Source: Cymodocea nodosa (Eukaryota; Streptophyta; Magnoliopsida; Alismatales; Cymodoceaceae). From it: a DNA stretch of 64,000 nucleotides. Numbering within the stretch: position 1 is the first letter of the stretch; the number at the start of each line of letters is the position of its first letter. The stretch is taken from assembly GCA_036874045.1 (NCBI GenBank), contig CM072345.1:9015501-9079500 (forward strand), given 5' to 3'. The translations under genes were made by a program, and so were the position numbers. The notes under the pieces are model-generated. The model was not told the origin of the DNA. It made no database searches and worked only from the letters and a program-made list of their open reading frames with translations. Positions 24,061 to 37,200 of this stretch are shown piece after piece.

Positions 24061-24309
24061 TCCCGACCAGGAGAAAGGCGCGGATCTATTATTGGTCCTT
24101 GCGTTTTGGGTTTAATTACGATTGTACCCTTGACTTTTTTCGTTCCCGAAGTTACCCTCAATGGCTCCAATTTTATTTTAATTTTTTCCCCAAATATGAA
24201 GATAGTAATTAAATTAAGCGTCGATTGTGAACGCACACAAAAAATTTTGCAATCAAAGCAATAAAGTTTAAGAAAAAAAATATTACAAATGACAAAATAC
24301 AACAATATT

Positions 24310-27300
24310 TAGTTGTCTCCTCCTTGTTCTACTATGCCATCTATTGCCTAATATTCTCAATAAATAAATTGGATGTAGAAACCAAAGGAAAATCAATGTT
24401 ACCGTAGAATTTATTCATAGAGAAAAAGATAGAAAATAATAGATTTGAAATGAAATTATTAACCCAGCAGAAGTCTCTAAATGTTTAAAAGAAAAGTTTA
24501 AATTTCATTAAAGATAAAATAATCTATAAAGATTTGTGTTTTTTAAAGTTGGATTACACCGAGAACAACAAGAATCACTTTTATTTTTTAGAGTTGAGTC
24601 AATTGATAATATTAATTGTACATGTGACGTTATAAAAAAAATTGTGTATGATGTGTGATGGTATTTTTTCGTAAAAAAAGAGCAACATTATAAAAAAATA
24701 TTATTTTTACATAGATTTCTATTTACGATGTTATCTTAATATATGGTTAATTATTAATTTAATATATTTAACTTTAAACTATAAATTTTAGTACCCTATA
24801 AATTGTTTTTTAAGTAAATTAAAGACCACTTGGACTTAAGTTCTATCAAATATTTCGCTATAGCTACTACTTTAACAACTAAAGTTAGCTAAACAAGGTG
24901 AATTTTAGATTGAGGTGGCGTTTAAAATGATTTATTAAATAATTGCCTCCAGACCTCGAATTGACTAATTCAACTTCAACAGTAAAAAGGCTAATATTTT
25001 TTTATTATTACGCTATAACTACTTGTATTCCTTGTAAAAATTTTACATTTACTTATATAATAAAAAACTCTATTTTATTTGATATCCTTAATATTACCAC
25101 TGATACATTAATGAGTTAGCTCTTTGGCCCTAATATATAAATTTAACAGGACATTAATAAGTTTATTGTTGAATGGATATTCTTGCAAGACTTATAAGTT
25201 TTTAATGACACAGGTAGGGAAATATAAATTTTTGGTAATAAAGAGTCTTTCTGGGTTTAATGACTAAAAGATTATAAATAAAACTACAAGCTCAACGGTT
25301 TTTTAAAAAAAAAATAACAAAATAGATATATTAAAACCAGAATATTTTAGCTGTCAAAGCTCCAACTAAAATAGAAGAGTACCAACCATAAGTCCAAAAG
25401 AAGTAAAAGAAGAGACTCAAAGGAATCCACAAGATATTACAAAACAAGGGTTCAAACAATAAATAGTTCAAATATTTTTATATTAGACAATATGTGTTTT
25501 GCATCTGAATATCTTTGATCAGATTTTCACAAGAAGAAGAAGCATGATATTTTCAAATTAAAGATACTTTTTTCACTACATCAAGGTGGAAAATTTGCTT
25601 TAAAAAAGAAAAGACTGTGTTAAAATGGTACTGAATTTGGAGTTATATTCGCAGAAAACAATTGGAAATACACTTATTTCTAAAAAACCTCAATGTAAAA
25701 AATCTAAAGATTAATGTGTATTTGTAACAAAGATTAGAATGAACTCTACTATTAGGAATATGCTTTATTGCGACTATTGTCTTCGTCCCAACAGTCCAAG
25801 CAATCGAGCAGAGACTTGACTGACTACCTTCGGCGCCGCCCATCGGCTCGTCTGCTCCCGCCATCTGATTCCTGGCTTCCGACTCCGTCGCCGGCAGGAC
25901 GCGATTGTCCCCCTCCAACTCCATTTCCGGCTTGTCTTCCATTTGAACTCCTCTTGCACCGTCATCCAACCGTCCTCCGTAGCCATCGAGGTCTTTGGGA
26001 CCACGCACAAATGCGCAGGATCAACGCCGAAAGGTGGGCAGATGTTAGAGCGTTAGAATTTTTTTTTTCTAGAGCCGATCGGCTGAATAATCGTAGATCT
26101 TACCTATCAGATTCAGAAAAAACAAAAACATTGGATTCATCGTTCAAATTTGTTTTGTCTTGTTTTTAAATGAAATCCTTGAGGAATGTATGAACAGACC
26201 AGGATTTACAATGTGACGATCGATCTTAACATGTTTAATATTTGTCTTTTGATCTGTCTTGCAGGTCTTTGATGGGGTCGTTTGAGTTTTTGTGAGGAGC
26301 TGTTGATCATCTAGCTTTTGGGAGAGGATTTTGCAACTTGTGGTTTGTTTTCTTATTTCCTCTGATGATGTTTTATTTGACCAAATAGATTAACTTATGC
26401 GTCAATCCTTGTGATAACCAAATTGATTTTTTCTGGTATGTGCGCCAGTTGATTTGAATATTACAGGAAGAAGAATAAGAAGAAGAGGACGCCGATTTCC
26501 AAGTTTCAGGGATATGTTGCTTTGTCTCTTAGGCACATCCCACCATCTTTCGATCATAGCAGGTTCTGCTAAACGTAGGTCTCAAGCCTGCAGTATGTGT
26601 GCCAAAAGGTCAAGTTCAAAAACAACTCACCGTCTCTTACCATTCTCAGGCCTTCTTAATTAAAACAGTATGTTGAACAAGTGTTTTTTAAGAATGCAAC
26701 TTATTTCATATGTTTTCTGACGATAGTTTATTAAATAAGCTGCAAACTATTTTTTTACTTCTTTAGGTAGGTTTGACACGCAGTTGCATTTGAAAACGCA
26801 TGCTGTTTATTTTAAAATAGGTTATATAAATAAGCAGAAACTTGATGAATCAATCTTCCTATTCAAGTAAGTATTAGGTTATTTTGTGATTTCCAATACA
26901 GCTGGTGAATGGGACGAACAATACCCACTCAAAATTTTAATATACATTTGTACTAACTGACAACTACCACAATAATGCAGTGACTAAAGATTGAATTCAC
27001 TTAATGTCATTTTCTTAACATTCTCATCAAGCACGAAACCCATGAAGATAGAGAAGAGAAAATCCTTTCAAAGTTGGGAAAAGCAATTTTTTTACTGGAT
27101 AGGAACAACACTTAAATTAACATTCATGAATTTTTTTTGATATTGACCGTATATTTGCAATTATACAGTTTTTAAAAAAAGGACTGAATTGTACAAATCA
27201 TTAAAAAAAAAAGTAGACTTAAATATCTACAATTATAAAACTATCCATTAGGCCTTTTTTTTTAAATTTTGACAACAACCTTTCTGCAAACATTATATTT

Positions 27301-30300
27301 TGTTTCCATATGGACCATCCGACTTATATGCTTTTATTGTGGACCATGCAACCTGTATGCTTTTTGTGGATGCCATCTACGATAACAATTCAAATTATAA
27401 TTTAATCAACAACATAAATTTTTTTCTTTTGAGTACGTCTATCTATTGTCAAATATTTAATTGAACCATATAATTTTAAATATTTTCTTGCAATTCCTAA
27501 TCAAGTGGTTTTAGATCTAATTTTATTTTTTTAAATTTCTTCTATAGTAGTTAATTCTCTTTTTCTAATTGATGTATTCCTTGATATTCTAAGAATATGA
27601 CCAAACCACTTTTTTTTTGTTCTCACCTTATTTCCAATAAATGCAATTTTTATTTTATTCCTAATAAATCATTTTTTAATTTATCTATTATAATATTACC
27701 ATTCATCCATCTAAATACACAATTTATCGCTATCACCTACACTAGCAATGGAATTCCACGACAAAAATGAATTGGGCTGGAAAACAAAATAAATGATGTA
27801 AGCTTGGTAGGCTGCTTGTTCGGGCTCTCTTAACATCTGTAGAATAAAGAATAGAAAATAAAGAATGTAGTTGATATAATTATGAATGATGACTTCGCCA
27901 TTTCATTGAACAATGAAGATAGATTTTGACATATAACTTAGTTTTAAAAATAGTATATAGAATATTATAGAAAAAAAAAGGTAAGTAACTGTAACCTCAT
28001 GCAGAGTCACGACAACTTGTTCTTAAATGTTTTAAAAATGTTACATGTACTTTTATGATGATGTATAAAAAAGAGAACGATAAAATAAATAAACGTAATT
28101 AATTTTTACAATGGATAAGTTATATGTAGAAGCAAATCTTAGCCTTGTCATTAAAGTAAAAATATTGTTTCGATAAAGTCATTACATTGTTACTTAAGAT
28201 TGAATGCCTTCTTAGCATTAACAGATTTAAAGCTATGAAGTTATTTTATTAGCTAGAAATTAAATATCAATTCTTAAGTTTGCTTAAAGAACTCATACTA
28301 GAATGATTATAATTTAATTTAAGATAGAGTGTTTTGTGTATAAGGAACTAAACAATGTTTTGTATTATTCTGTTTTTATGTACATTATGTTATGATACAA
28401 TGCCTTTGAGATATTATCAATAATGCTCGTATCTTATTATAGACAATGCTTGAATGTAATATTTTGAAATTGTAGATAATGATTTTATGTTGATATAATG
28501 TACAAAGAAGAAACAACAAGATTTAAGAATATAAAATATGAATTGTCTTAAAATGTAATTAAAAATGATTAACAGCTAAGGTTCATGTCCTCCAATACAT
28601 GATAAGTAAACATAATAATTTTCTAGTTTCACTAGGTACAAGTCTCACATATATTTGATAATTCAAATTACATTATTACATTAATATAAATTTAAATGCT
28701 GATAAGTTTTGCCTAGTAGATTTTAAATATCTCAATCGATCGATATTTATCTATTTATTTTAAAATGTGCAATATTACTTATCTAATTATGACAATAATT
28801 ATCTTCCAACTAATATTGTAAATATTCACAATTTAAAATGATAATTAAATATAGCTTCAAAGCTATTAAACATTATTTTACAAATTTATAAAGTCATATG
28901 TCATATTCATGTGAAACCTAAGTTAAGATTATAACTACATGCTTTTTATTTTACAATTTCATTCATAAAGTTAATATAACAGATTTACTTGAATATCTTG
29001 AAGATAAATTTGAAGGAATTAACATTGTAGATGATGTATAACAAACAAAAAAGGTATATTCAAAAGTAAATACTACAATTAAAATAAGTTAACAACAAAG
29101 AAAATAATTATTAGATAAAATATGTAAAGATATTAAGATAGCTACGTAGGATGGAAGAAATTTGTTTTCTTAATTTATAGCATGATTTCATAAAAAATAT
29201 CATTCTATTTATGAACAATTTTTAATGATATTTATACTTTTTTTACGTGACAAAACTTCAAATGTGTTAATTACAAATTTACATAATTATTAAAGTTATA
29301 TGATTTATTATAATGTCCTGAAAATTTTACCTTCTAGCATTCTATTAGACACAAATTTCTTCCTCTTGAATTTTAACTTTTTGAAACGTATATAAACATA
29401 TTTCTTTTCTAACTTTTCAAGTTTTTTATTTCTGATTGTTACGAACTTTCTAATTTTTATCTTTTTAAACTATACAAACAATCCTTAATTGTAACTTTAA
29501 AGTAATTTTCTCTTAACACATATTTTTTAACCTTGGAAAAAAAAGTACGATATTGTTGACGTGCAAGGGTAAGTTTAACTTTTCTATTCATCTCCCAAGA
29601 GCACACTGACCAATACTTCTTTTTATATTTATTGCTACAGTTTCCTCAAACCCAGGGGACTGACTATTTCTTTTGATGAATGGCACTTGTTATGTTGGTC
29701 TGAGCTCTCCTCTTTCTTTATATTTTATACTACCAACATAAAAGCAAAGCAGAAAGGATTTAATTTTGAGTAGAGAAATGTATTTTGGATAAAGAAATGA
29801 AACCATGGATTATAGTTTAGACACTTGACAGACATCATGATTTAGTAGGTGACTATGGTATTCTTGAAAGAATTTGACCGGCTCTACGAGTGACACTGTT
29901 TTTTTTGCGTTGGTGAATGTTTTCTCTCTTTGATAGGGCTGATATAGATGAGATGGGTGTTTATAAACCATATAATAATTGTGAAAACATATCTATTTAG
30001 AATGACGAGTTGCGTGGAGGATTGGTTTTTTTCAACCATAATAAGATACAGTTAATACAAATGGCTTAAACGTAAATATGTTGTGGTTTTTTTACCAGAG
30101 AGGTTTGTACAATTGGAATTTAACGAAAAAGAATTTATTTTTCATCAGTTTGAGATTTTGCTTGTATACAGATGGAATTTATTTTTCAACAGAAAATGAA
30201 TTTTGGGAAAAAAATTTCTTTAGTCCTAAGTTTCAAATCTTTTAAAATTTAAACATGTAGTAATGATTTTAACTAAAATCTTATTTTGTTGTAATGACAT

Positions 30301-33300
30301 GATGATCATATTTTATAATTTTAACTAAGATCTTCTACTTTTAAATTTTTTAATCTTAAGAATAATCATGGAATATATGAATGAAGATATATACTTACAT
30401 TTTTTCATATATTTGATTTTGATAAATGATATATACTAAATTAATAAATGATAAATAAATATCTAATTTTATAACATGTTAATTGATTAATGTAAGTAAT
30501 TAATTCATTGATTAATTATATTTTGATAAATTTTTAATTCATTAATTAAGAATTTTATTCAATTTTATCATATACATAAATGTTTATATTTTAATTTATA
30601 TCAAAATTTTGAACGTGCACAAATACTTAAAATTTAAATTTTATTTCTATTAAATTATATAAAATTTAAATTTCATTATAATTTAAATTTCTGTCAAAAT
30701 TAATTTCAAATAAACCTTGAAATAGACGGTAAGAGTAGGACATACCCGTAACTTGACAACCAAAAGCACCTTCGGCGCCCAAGCATCATTGCCTCTCTCT
30801 CCTTTGCCGATGTTGAAACTCTTCGAGAGATTGAAATTTTTTTTTTTTTTTCCCGATAAGAGGTGAAAAGATAGAATTAAATAAATTTTGGTTATAAAAA
30901 AAAAAGACACAAGGAACAGCCAAGAAGGAACGATAAGTCAAATAAGCAAAAGAAGTAAAAGGCAAACAAAATCAGAGTTATCATTTATTCGTTCCTTTTG
31001 AAGTATCTATCTATTTTCTGGTAATATCAATGCTAACAAGTCTCTAGCTAGAACTCGTCATAATGTAATCTTCTACGTCTCTAAAAGTTTACGACGACAC
31101 GAAGATCTTACTTAAATTGAAATTGATAGGAATGGAGTGTTATTTTGAAGAAAGAGTAGTTTTGTTTCGGCATGATTCTGTTAACAAACGTGTCTTTGTG
31201 ATTATTAAGAGCACCAATGTTTGTAGATAAAATATCTTTCTCGGCCTTTTCAGCTAATAAGATCGAGTGCGGTATAAAATACTAGAGGGCAATTTTATGT
31301 GGCTTTGATCGTATACCTTAGAAACTCTTTGGGTACACTCTTAAGGAAAGGAAAATTAATGAATTACAATGATTTTTTAAAGTTACAGGTAGGTAGACAT
31401 GTAAATTGGATCGAGATGGATCGACTTGGGTTATCGGATCCTTGAGCTTGATGGGCTTAGATTGGGCCTGGTCAGCCCAAAGATTCGTGCCCCTCAACCT
31501 AAACTAGCCCTTTGCCTACCTTTGGATCAGGCTAAAAATAATGTTGATTTTATTGACATTAGTTTATTTTGTCTGCTATTGGAGTGTTACGGAACAGTGG
31601 AAGATGAAACTGCATTTGGCAAAAGTTTTAAACTGTTGGAGGATTGGAAATATACTTTTTGAACATACCTTTAAACATTATGAATTTTCCAATTACCTTT
31701 TATTTAAGGATTTAACATTATACAAAAAATTAAGAGTACATTTGATGGTGACTATTTGAATTCAACGTAGAAAATAAAATAAGATAGTGACTTAAATGAA
31801 TGTGCAATAACTCACTTAGCAGCAATCACAGTATTTTTTGTTCTTGTTAACAATTTGGAATATGGTTAACACAAAAATCATTGACAATGTCAAACAAAAT
31901 AAGCCAGTGCTTTTCAAAAATGCTGTGGAACTGAAAACTTGAATGTACGAGTGGTCCAGTAAAATTTTTATAGCTCACAAATTCAGATTTAATTATCCAA
32001 TTCAGTCTTGTCAGTTTGGGATATTGTTTGAATTAAAATTTATTTCAGTTCATTCATTCATTGTGATATATTGAGTCCTATTCAGTCTAATTTCTGTTAA
32101 GCTGATTTCTTTATTGATGCTAGACTGATTAAATTTAGATGACACGCAGGAAATGGTAATGTGTATATATGGTATTATTCTGCCTGTTCCATGTCTTTTG
32201 TATTCTCTCATCTTATAAAGTCTGCATTAATTGATTGAAAATAAAAGAATTTCCAATGTGGCAAAACAAGCTGGTCATGCAAATTAATCAACCAATTACA
32301 ACAACATAATTAATTGTAGAGAATATTCTTCAAAGTTGTTATAAGATTTGGTAGATACAAAATCACTCCAATTATGAAAGAAAACAAACAAACCACACAA
32401 ATTAAATATGAATACCAACCGTTTTGTTTGTGTGTGGTAGTGCTTTTGGCTATGTCAAATTCTGAAAGTGAAACAATTACTATGATCTTTTAATAGCAGC
32501 GATCCACAAGCACAATATCAGGTCTGAAATTAACGTTGCTTACTCCATTTCTCCCAGTGAAAATCTATCAAAAAATCACAAAGCAGCCTTGCCTAATGTT
32601 CTCTTAATTTCACTACAAAAAAACCTGTAGATTAGTAAGAACATAGAAATATCTTATGGTGAAAGTCTCAACATCAACATTGTAGGAAGGAGAATTTGCT
32701 CATTGAAAAATCATGTTTTCAATTAAATCTGTCAAAAATCCTATCCTTCATTTCTAGAAGCGGAACCCTCGCATGCAAGATAATGCAAAAAAGTAGAAAT
32801 GTATACGTGCCAAATTAAGAAAAGCGGAGTAATCGTCGGCTCCTCTTGGTACATTTAAGAAAGTAATCATCGGCTCTAGCATCAAACAAGAGTCGATGAC
32901 TTCCAAATGTAATTATAGACTGCATAGCCTTATGGAATGATGTTTGGTATGATAAATCTCACCTTATATTTATCTACATATTTTGAGCAAAAGCTTACAA
33001 GAAGTATTGGATTCATTACAAAAGACTTGCAAAAGGACAAAAAATGAAAATTAAAAGAAATAAGATCAAGCAGGTGTAAATTGCATATGCAAGCATAATA
33101 GATATAAGGACAATAAATAATGCCATCTATCTATTTCTCTTCTATTAGCTTTAACTTTACTTAGTAGTAGAGTTGGGATTAGATCCATTTTTACTAAAGT
33201 TACCATCATTATTAACACTGTTAAAAGTTTTAGTAACTCATTGATTTCATTTCACTTTGAAAAGCTTAGAAGTAAGTAAGATTTTCTATTTAGAAAAAAA

Positions 33301-33900
33301 AGTAAAGTTTAAAATTTTGTATGATATTGGAGAAATATCTTCAACTTTACATAAAAATAATATTACTTCTGTCAAGATGGATAGTTTGAAAAGAAGGTAA
33401 AAACAAAAATATATAAACCAAATTTGTTCGTAAAAGCAAAACCTAATGCCTCGTCCATCAATCAAGGCAAAGATTACACGATTTTTCCAACCAGAATGAT
33501 TAGTAATTTGTATTGATTCCAGTATATTCTAGAAGTTCAACCGTCCAATGATTGTTATCAAAGTTGCTTTTTCTGACTTTCTTCTATTAAAATACAATGA
33601 TTTTATTTATTAAAAGAGGTGGCTTAGGTTTACGTCCAATGATTGTTAAAAGTAGAAAATTACAGTAATTTATGGGATACCGAAGGACGAGTATTGTATC
33701 GTACGTCATGATTGATGTGATACACATGTTAAATACAAATATATCATACATATTTATTTTTTCAAAGAATCATATCGAACCGGAAATTAGAAGCTTTGCA
33801 CTTTTGTTTGACGTTGGCATGACTTGGCTTTACGACAAGCGTAATTCCGAGACAACGAACGTCCACAGGCGGAAAAACACCACCCGAAAGGGAATTCCTC
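24310..33900. other. AT-rich intergenic region between divergent BRM and aminopeptidase genes
   Basis: About 9.6 kb of mostly A/T-rich DNA with long A and T runs. The only stretch unlike its surroundings is the GC-rich island at 25.77-26.66 kb. A smaller GC-richer patch at about 30,740-30,830 and a GGGCTTAGATTGGGCC patch near 31,450 gave no recognisable product. No intact transposon ends were found. Confidence 0.5.
25768..26663 (+). other. GC-rich island: unidentified gene start or gene remnant
   Basis: Base composition switches sharply from AT-rich spacer to GC-rich, codon-like sequence. A 133-codon plus-strand frame runs 25768-26169. Inside it an ATG at 26010 (MRRINAER) is followed by a donor-like AAAG|GTGGGC near 26,030. 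An acceptor-like TGTCTTGCAG lies near 26,265, and another acceptor-like TATTACAG near 26,466 precedes a basic stretch (KKNKKKRTPISKFQGY in one frame). No frame continues cleanly and I recognise no family. It could be the 5' part of a small gene, a long noncoding RNA, or a decayed gene copy. Confidence 0.3.
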
Positions 33901-33912
33901 TCAATTCCTGCC

Positions 33913-33920
33913 TATATAAA
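33913..33920 (+). promoter_or_regulatory. TATA box of the aminopeptidase gene
   Basis: TATATAAA in the context CCTATATAAACTCG lies about 360 bp upstream of the start codon and is followed after about 30 bp by a CT-rich stretch typical of a plant transcription start. A possible leader intron has a donor AAG|GTACGAG (exon end 33995) and acceptor GGTGCTAG (ending 34248). Confidence 0.65.
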
Positions 33921-34096
33921 CTCGTTGGACAACCTTCCTTTTCTCCGTCCGAGATCTCTTCCCTCCGGTTGCTCCTGCGAACCTCAGATCTCAAGGTACG
34001 AGAGAAGAGCGACCAGAGGAAAGTAGGAGAAAAATGTTTTCCAACTTCGATCTGTCGAATCGATCCACTGCCCCAGTTTCCATGATTTTCAATTCA

Positions 34097-34130
34097 ATAT
34101 ATATATATATGTATATATATATATGTATAT
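34097..34130. repeat. (TA)n microsatellite in the aminopeptidase leader region
   Basis: TA repeats interrupted by two TATG units. It would fall inside the possible 5' leader intron. Confidence 0.85.
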
Positions 34131-34279
34131 GCGATGATATGATTTTGTTCGATTTAATATGAATTTTCTGATTTTTCTCGACCGCGATCTGCTGCTGGTG
34201 TTATCCACATCCCACTTACAAAACGTACCGACACGTTTCTGGTGCTAGTTCGCGACTGTGGGGTGGGCGTTTCCGAGAG

Positions 34280-37200
34280 ATGGCGGCTCGTCTGATCTTC
34301 CCCTACAGAACCCCCCGCGGCGCGAGGCACGGGATTCTGGGATTGCTGAGTTCGCCGCCTCATGTGATCATCAACGATGTTTCTAGTTGCTTGTTTTCTC
34401 TGGATTGATTGTTCGTCACTAGATTCTCATGTTGATGTTGTCGTTCTTCGAGCGTGGTTTAGTGTGTTCACAAGCTATAACTACAAGTTTTCACCATCTT
34501 GTACTTGTGGAAACTTGACTGTTGTATAATGAATCGCTTTCCCCTGTATGGATGCGGTTCGATTTCCTTGGCTCGATGGTATTTGCACCGATTTTGTAGA
34601 AATAGGTGATGAGCACGACTTTAGGTAGAGCGGCAGTGCGGGCTATCTACTTCTACTACTGATTTAGCTGAAGTAGATAATGTTGTTGCACTGTACTTGG
34701 GGCCAACGTAAAAAAGTGGAAGTTCACCAAGCACGCAAGTTCAAGGTGGAGACGTTTTGTTTGTTGGTGTGGCTGATTGAGAGTTTGGTAGGCATTAGTT
34801 CCCTTGCTTAGCAAGAAGCAAAGAAGAAGGTATGCGGTGAGTTCAAGCTGGAGACATTTCATTTATTGGTTTAGTATCTCGAGAGTTTGGTAAGTGTTGG
34901 TTCTCTAGAAAGAAGTGGAATGTGATTATTGTCAAAAGGTGGGAAATTGGTTATGCTTACAGCCAAGTCGAAGGGGCTTATTTTTCGTAAAAGAGTTTGA
35001 TTTATTATTTGTTTCATTTTATTCACTTGTTATTGGAGGCATAAAATACTGTATAAACTCTACACACTTGATTGCTAGTCGGACTGTTACAATTGTTTAT
35101 ATAAAATGATGCACCATTAATTCTGAAAGATCACACCACAAAACAGCAACTACAGTATGTGATGAAACTCTGCGTTCAAAATGTTTTTGCACATTGGCAA
35201 TATTCCCTGTGATTTGTTGTTGATTTAGCTATTCACCGTCACTTTACAAAGGATTTATTAATTAAAACCTTTTTTGCATTTTTTCTATCAGTTTTCACGT
35301 GATTATTCACTGTCTCATCATCATCGAAGTATATTTAGTTTCAACAGAGAGGTTAGCTTTATTTGTTGGTCTATTTATTGGCCTTTTTTCATATAAGATG
35401 CTTTGCAAATAATATGCAATTTTCAATGCTTTAATGTAATTTGTATGCCATTTCAAATTATTGCAGGTTTCACGCAGTACCTATAGTCAAATTCCTCCCG
35501 CTCTTTCTGTGAGTAATACTCTATGTTGATGTATTTAGTGACTTGTATATCTCTGAAACTCTATTTTATAGTTCTGGCCTGTTCTGTTTAATTATTGAAA
35601 TTTATGAATGCAAGGTACTAGACAGTTTTTTACATATTAGAACATCAATAGTCAGTTTCTAGTGATTTGAAACTTTTAATCTTTGCTTATTGTTTACGCA
35701 TATTAGTTGTATGTTCTTCATTTATTTGTTGTACTACTTGATGTATTTTCTTCTACCTCAAAAGTAAGAAAGTATGTTCTTCCTTTCGCATGCCTTCTTT
35801 ACAGACATATTTCCACTATGAGGATAATTTATTGATTTTGAAGGTTGGATGGTATCTTGTCAGGGCTCCAAGGTAATCCAGAGGGCTTTGAAGTCTTCAG
35901 TTGCCACACAACCACAACCACAACCACAACCAACACAGGTGGAAGAGCCCAAAATGGAAACCCCAAAAGAGATATTTCTGAGAGACTATAAAATGCCTGA
36001 TTATTATTTTGACAAGGTATTTCCTCATGTGAATATGTAGGTGTTTGATTATAAGACTGAGTCTATATAATATATTGACTGATTGATGCCATTGTTTCCT
36101 TTTCAACCATTCATTCATTACAGTAAACTGCCAAATCAATCTCCTAGAAGTAAAAGAGAGACTTGGGGAGCCCCCAAACTCCTGTAGAGACCTAGTTGCA
36201 ATTCATAACAGATGTGTAATATTTAAATATTTTTCACTATATGTAATTGTAATTGTTTAATGTATGTAATATAGAGGCCACTCTTTGACTTAGATGGAAT
36301 GGTTAAATACAGTTGAATATATGCATGGTGTTCAACTTTGACACATGTTGCTGAAATTTAAATGATATGTGTTGGAATCTCATTTGGATAACATGACATC
36401 CACTTGAATTTTGGTGGATGTCACATGTGGGTGGAAGCTTTGGTGAAATGTCAGACAGTGTTGGCATGCCGATTGAGACTCATGACTTTTGAAGTTGGTT
36501 GAGCCTCATGTTGGTGAAGTTTTATTGATTTCAGACAGTTGCATCAGTAGCTATGTAATGCAAAGCAGCTCTTTCTCCCCTTCACATCTCCTGATCTCCT
36601 CCCATTCTGGCACTGCCTCTGCTCGTTTCCACTTCATTTTTTGTTTCCATGGAAAGCATCTTGCTGGAATAGTTGAGTCTCTATGAAATTGTATTTTCAT
36701 TGTTGGATCTGTCTCCATCTCTTGCTGAAGAACTTCAATCGAGCCAACACCTCACTTGAAGTTTGAATGTTTTGTATATGCCTTGATTTAATTATTACTG
36801 ATTTATTTTATTGTTTTGCCCTTTTACATAATATTTTATTATTTTTTGTTGTTTTAGTAGATTACATGCATAGGTCTAAGTTGTTTTTGTTTTTTATATA
36901 TTTTCATACTGATTTTGTATATTTTTTTCTATTCCAACAATTTTTTTGTATATGTGAAGATTGAATGCATAGATCTAAGGGCTTTTTGTGAATTTTCTTT
37001 TTGATTTTTGATTCCAATTCCAACAAAATTTTCAACATATTTGATGGGATGACAAATAAAATTGATTTTTCTACGTCATGATTTCAGACTTTCAAGTTGC
37101 ATCAAGTCTTCATTAGACTTGAACTGAGTTCAAGGATTTGGTAGCAAAGATGAGAAGAAAGCTGGTAGAAGTGACCCTAGGTGGATGCATTGTTATCCAT

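Noticed and set aside
25643-26010. Minus-strand frames (121 and 78 codons) in the GC-rich island
   Set aside because: High GC favours long open frames on both strands; neither shows a recognisable motif. The island itself is reported, without a protein.
33672-34085. 137-codon plus-strand frame at the aminopeptidase promoter
   Set aside because: It spans the TATA box and leader, has no recognisable domain, and is most simply chance.
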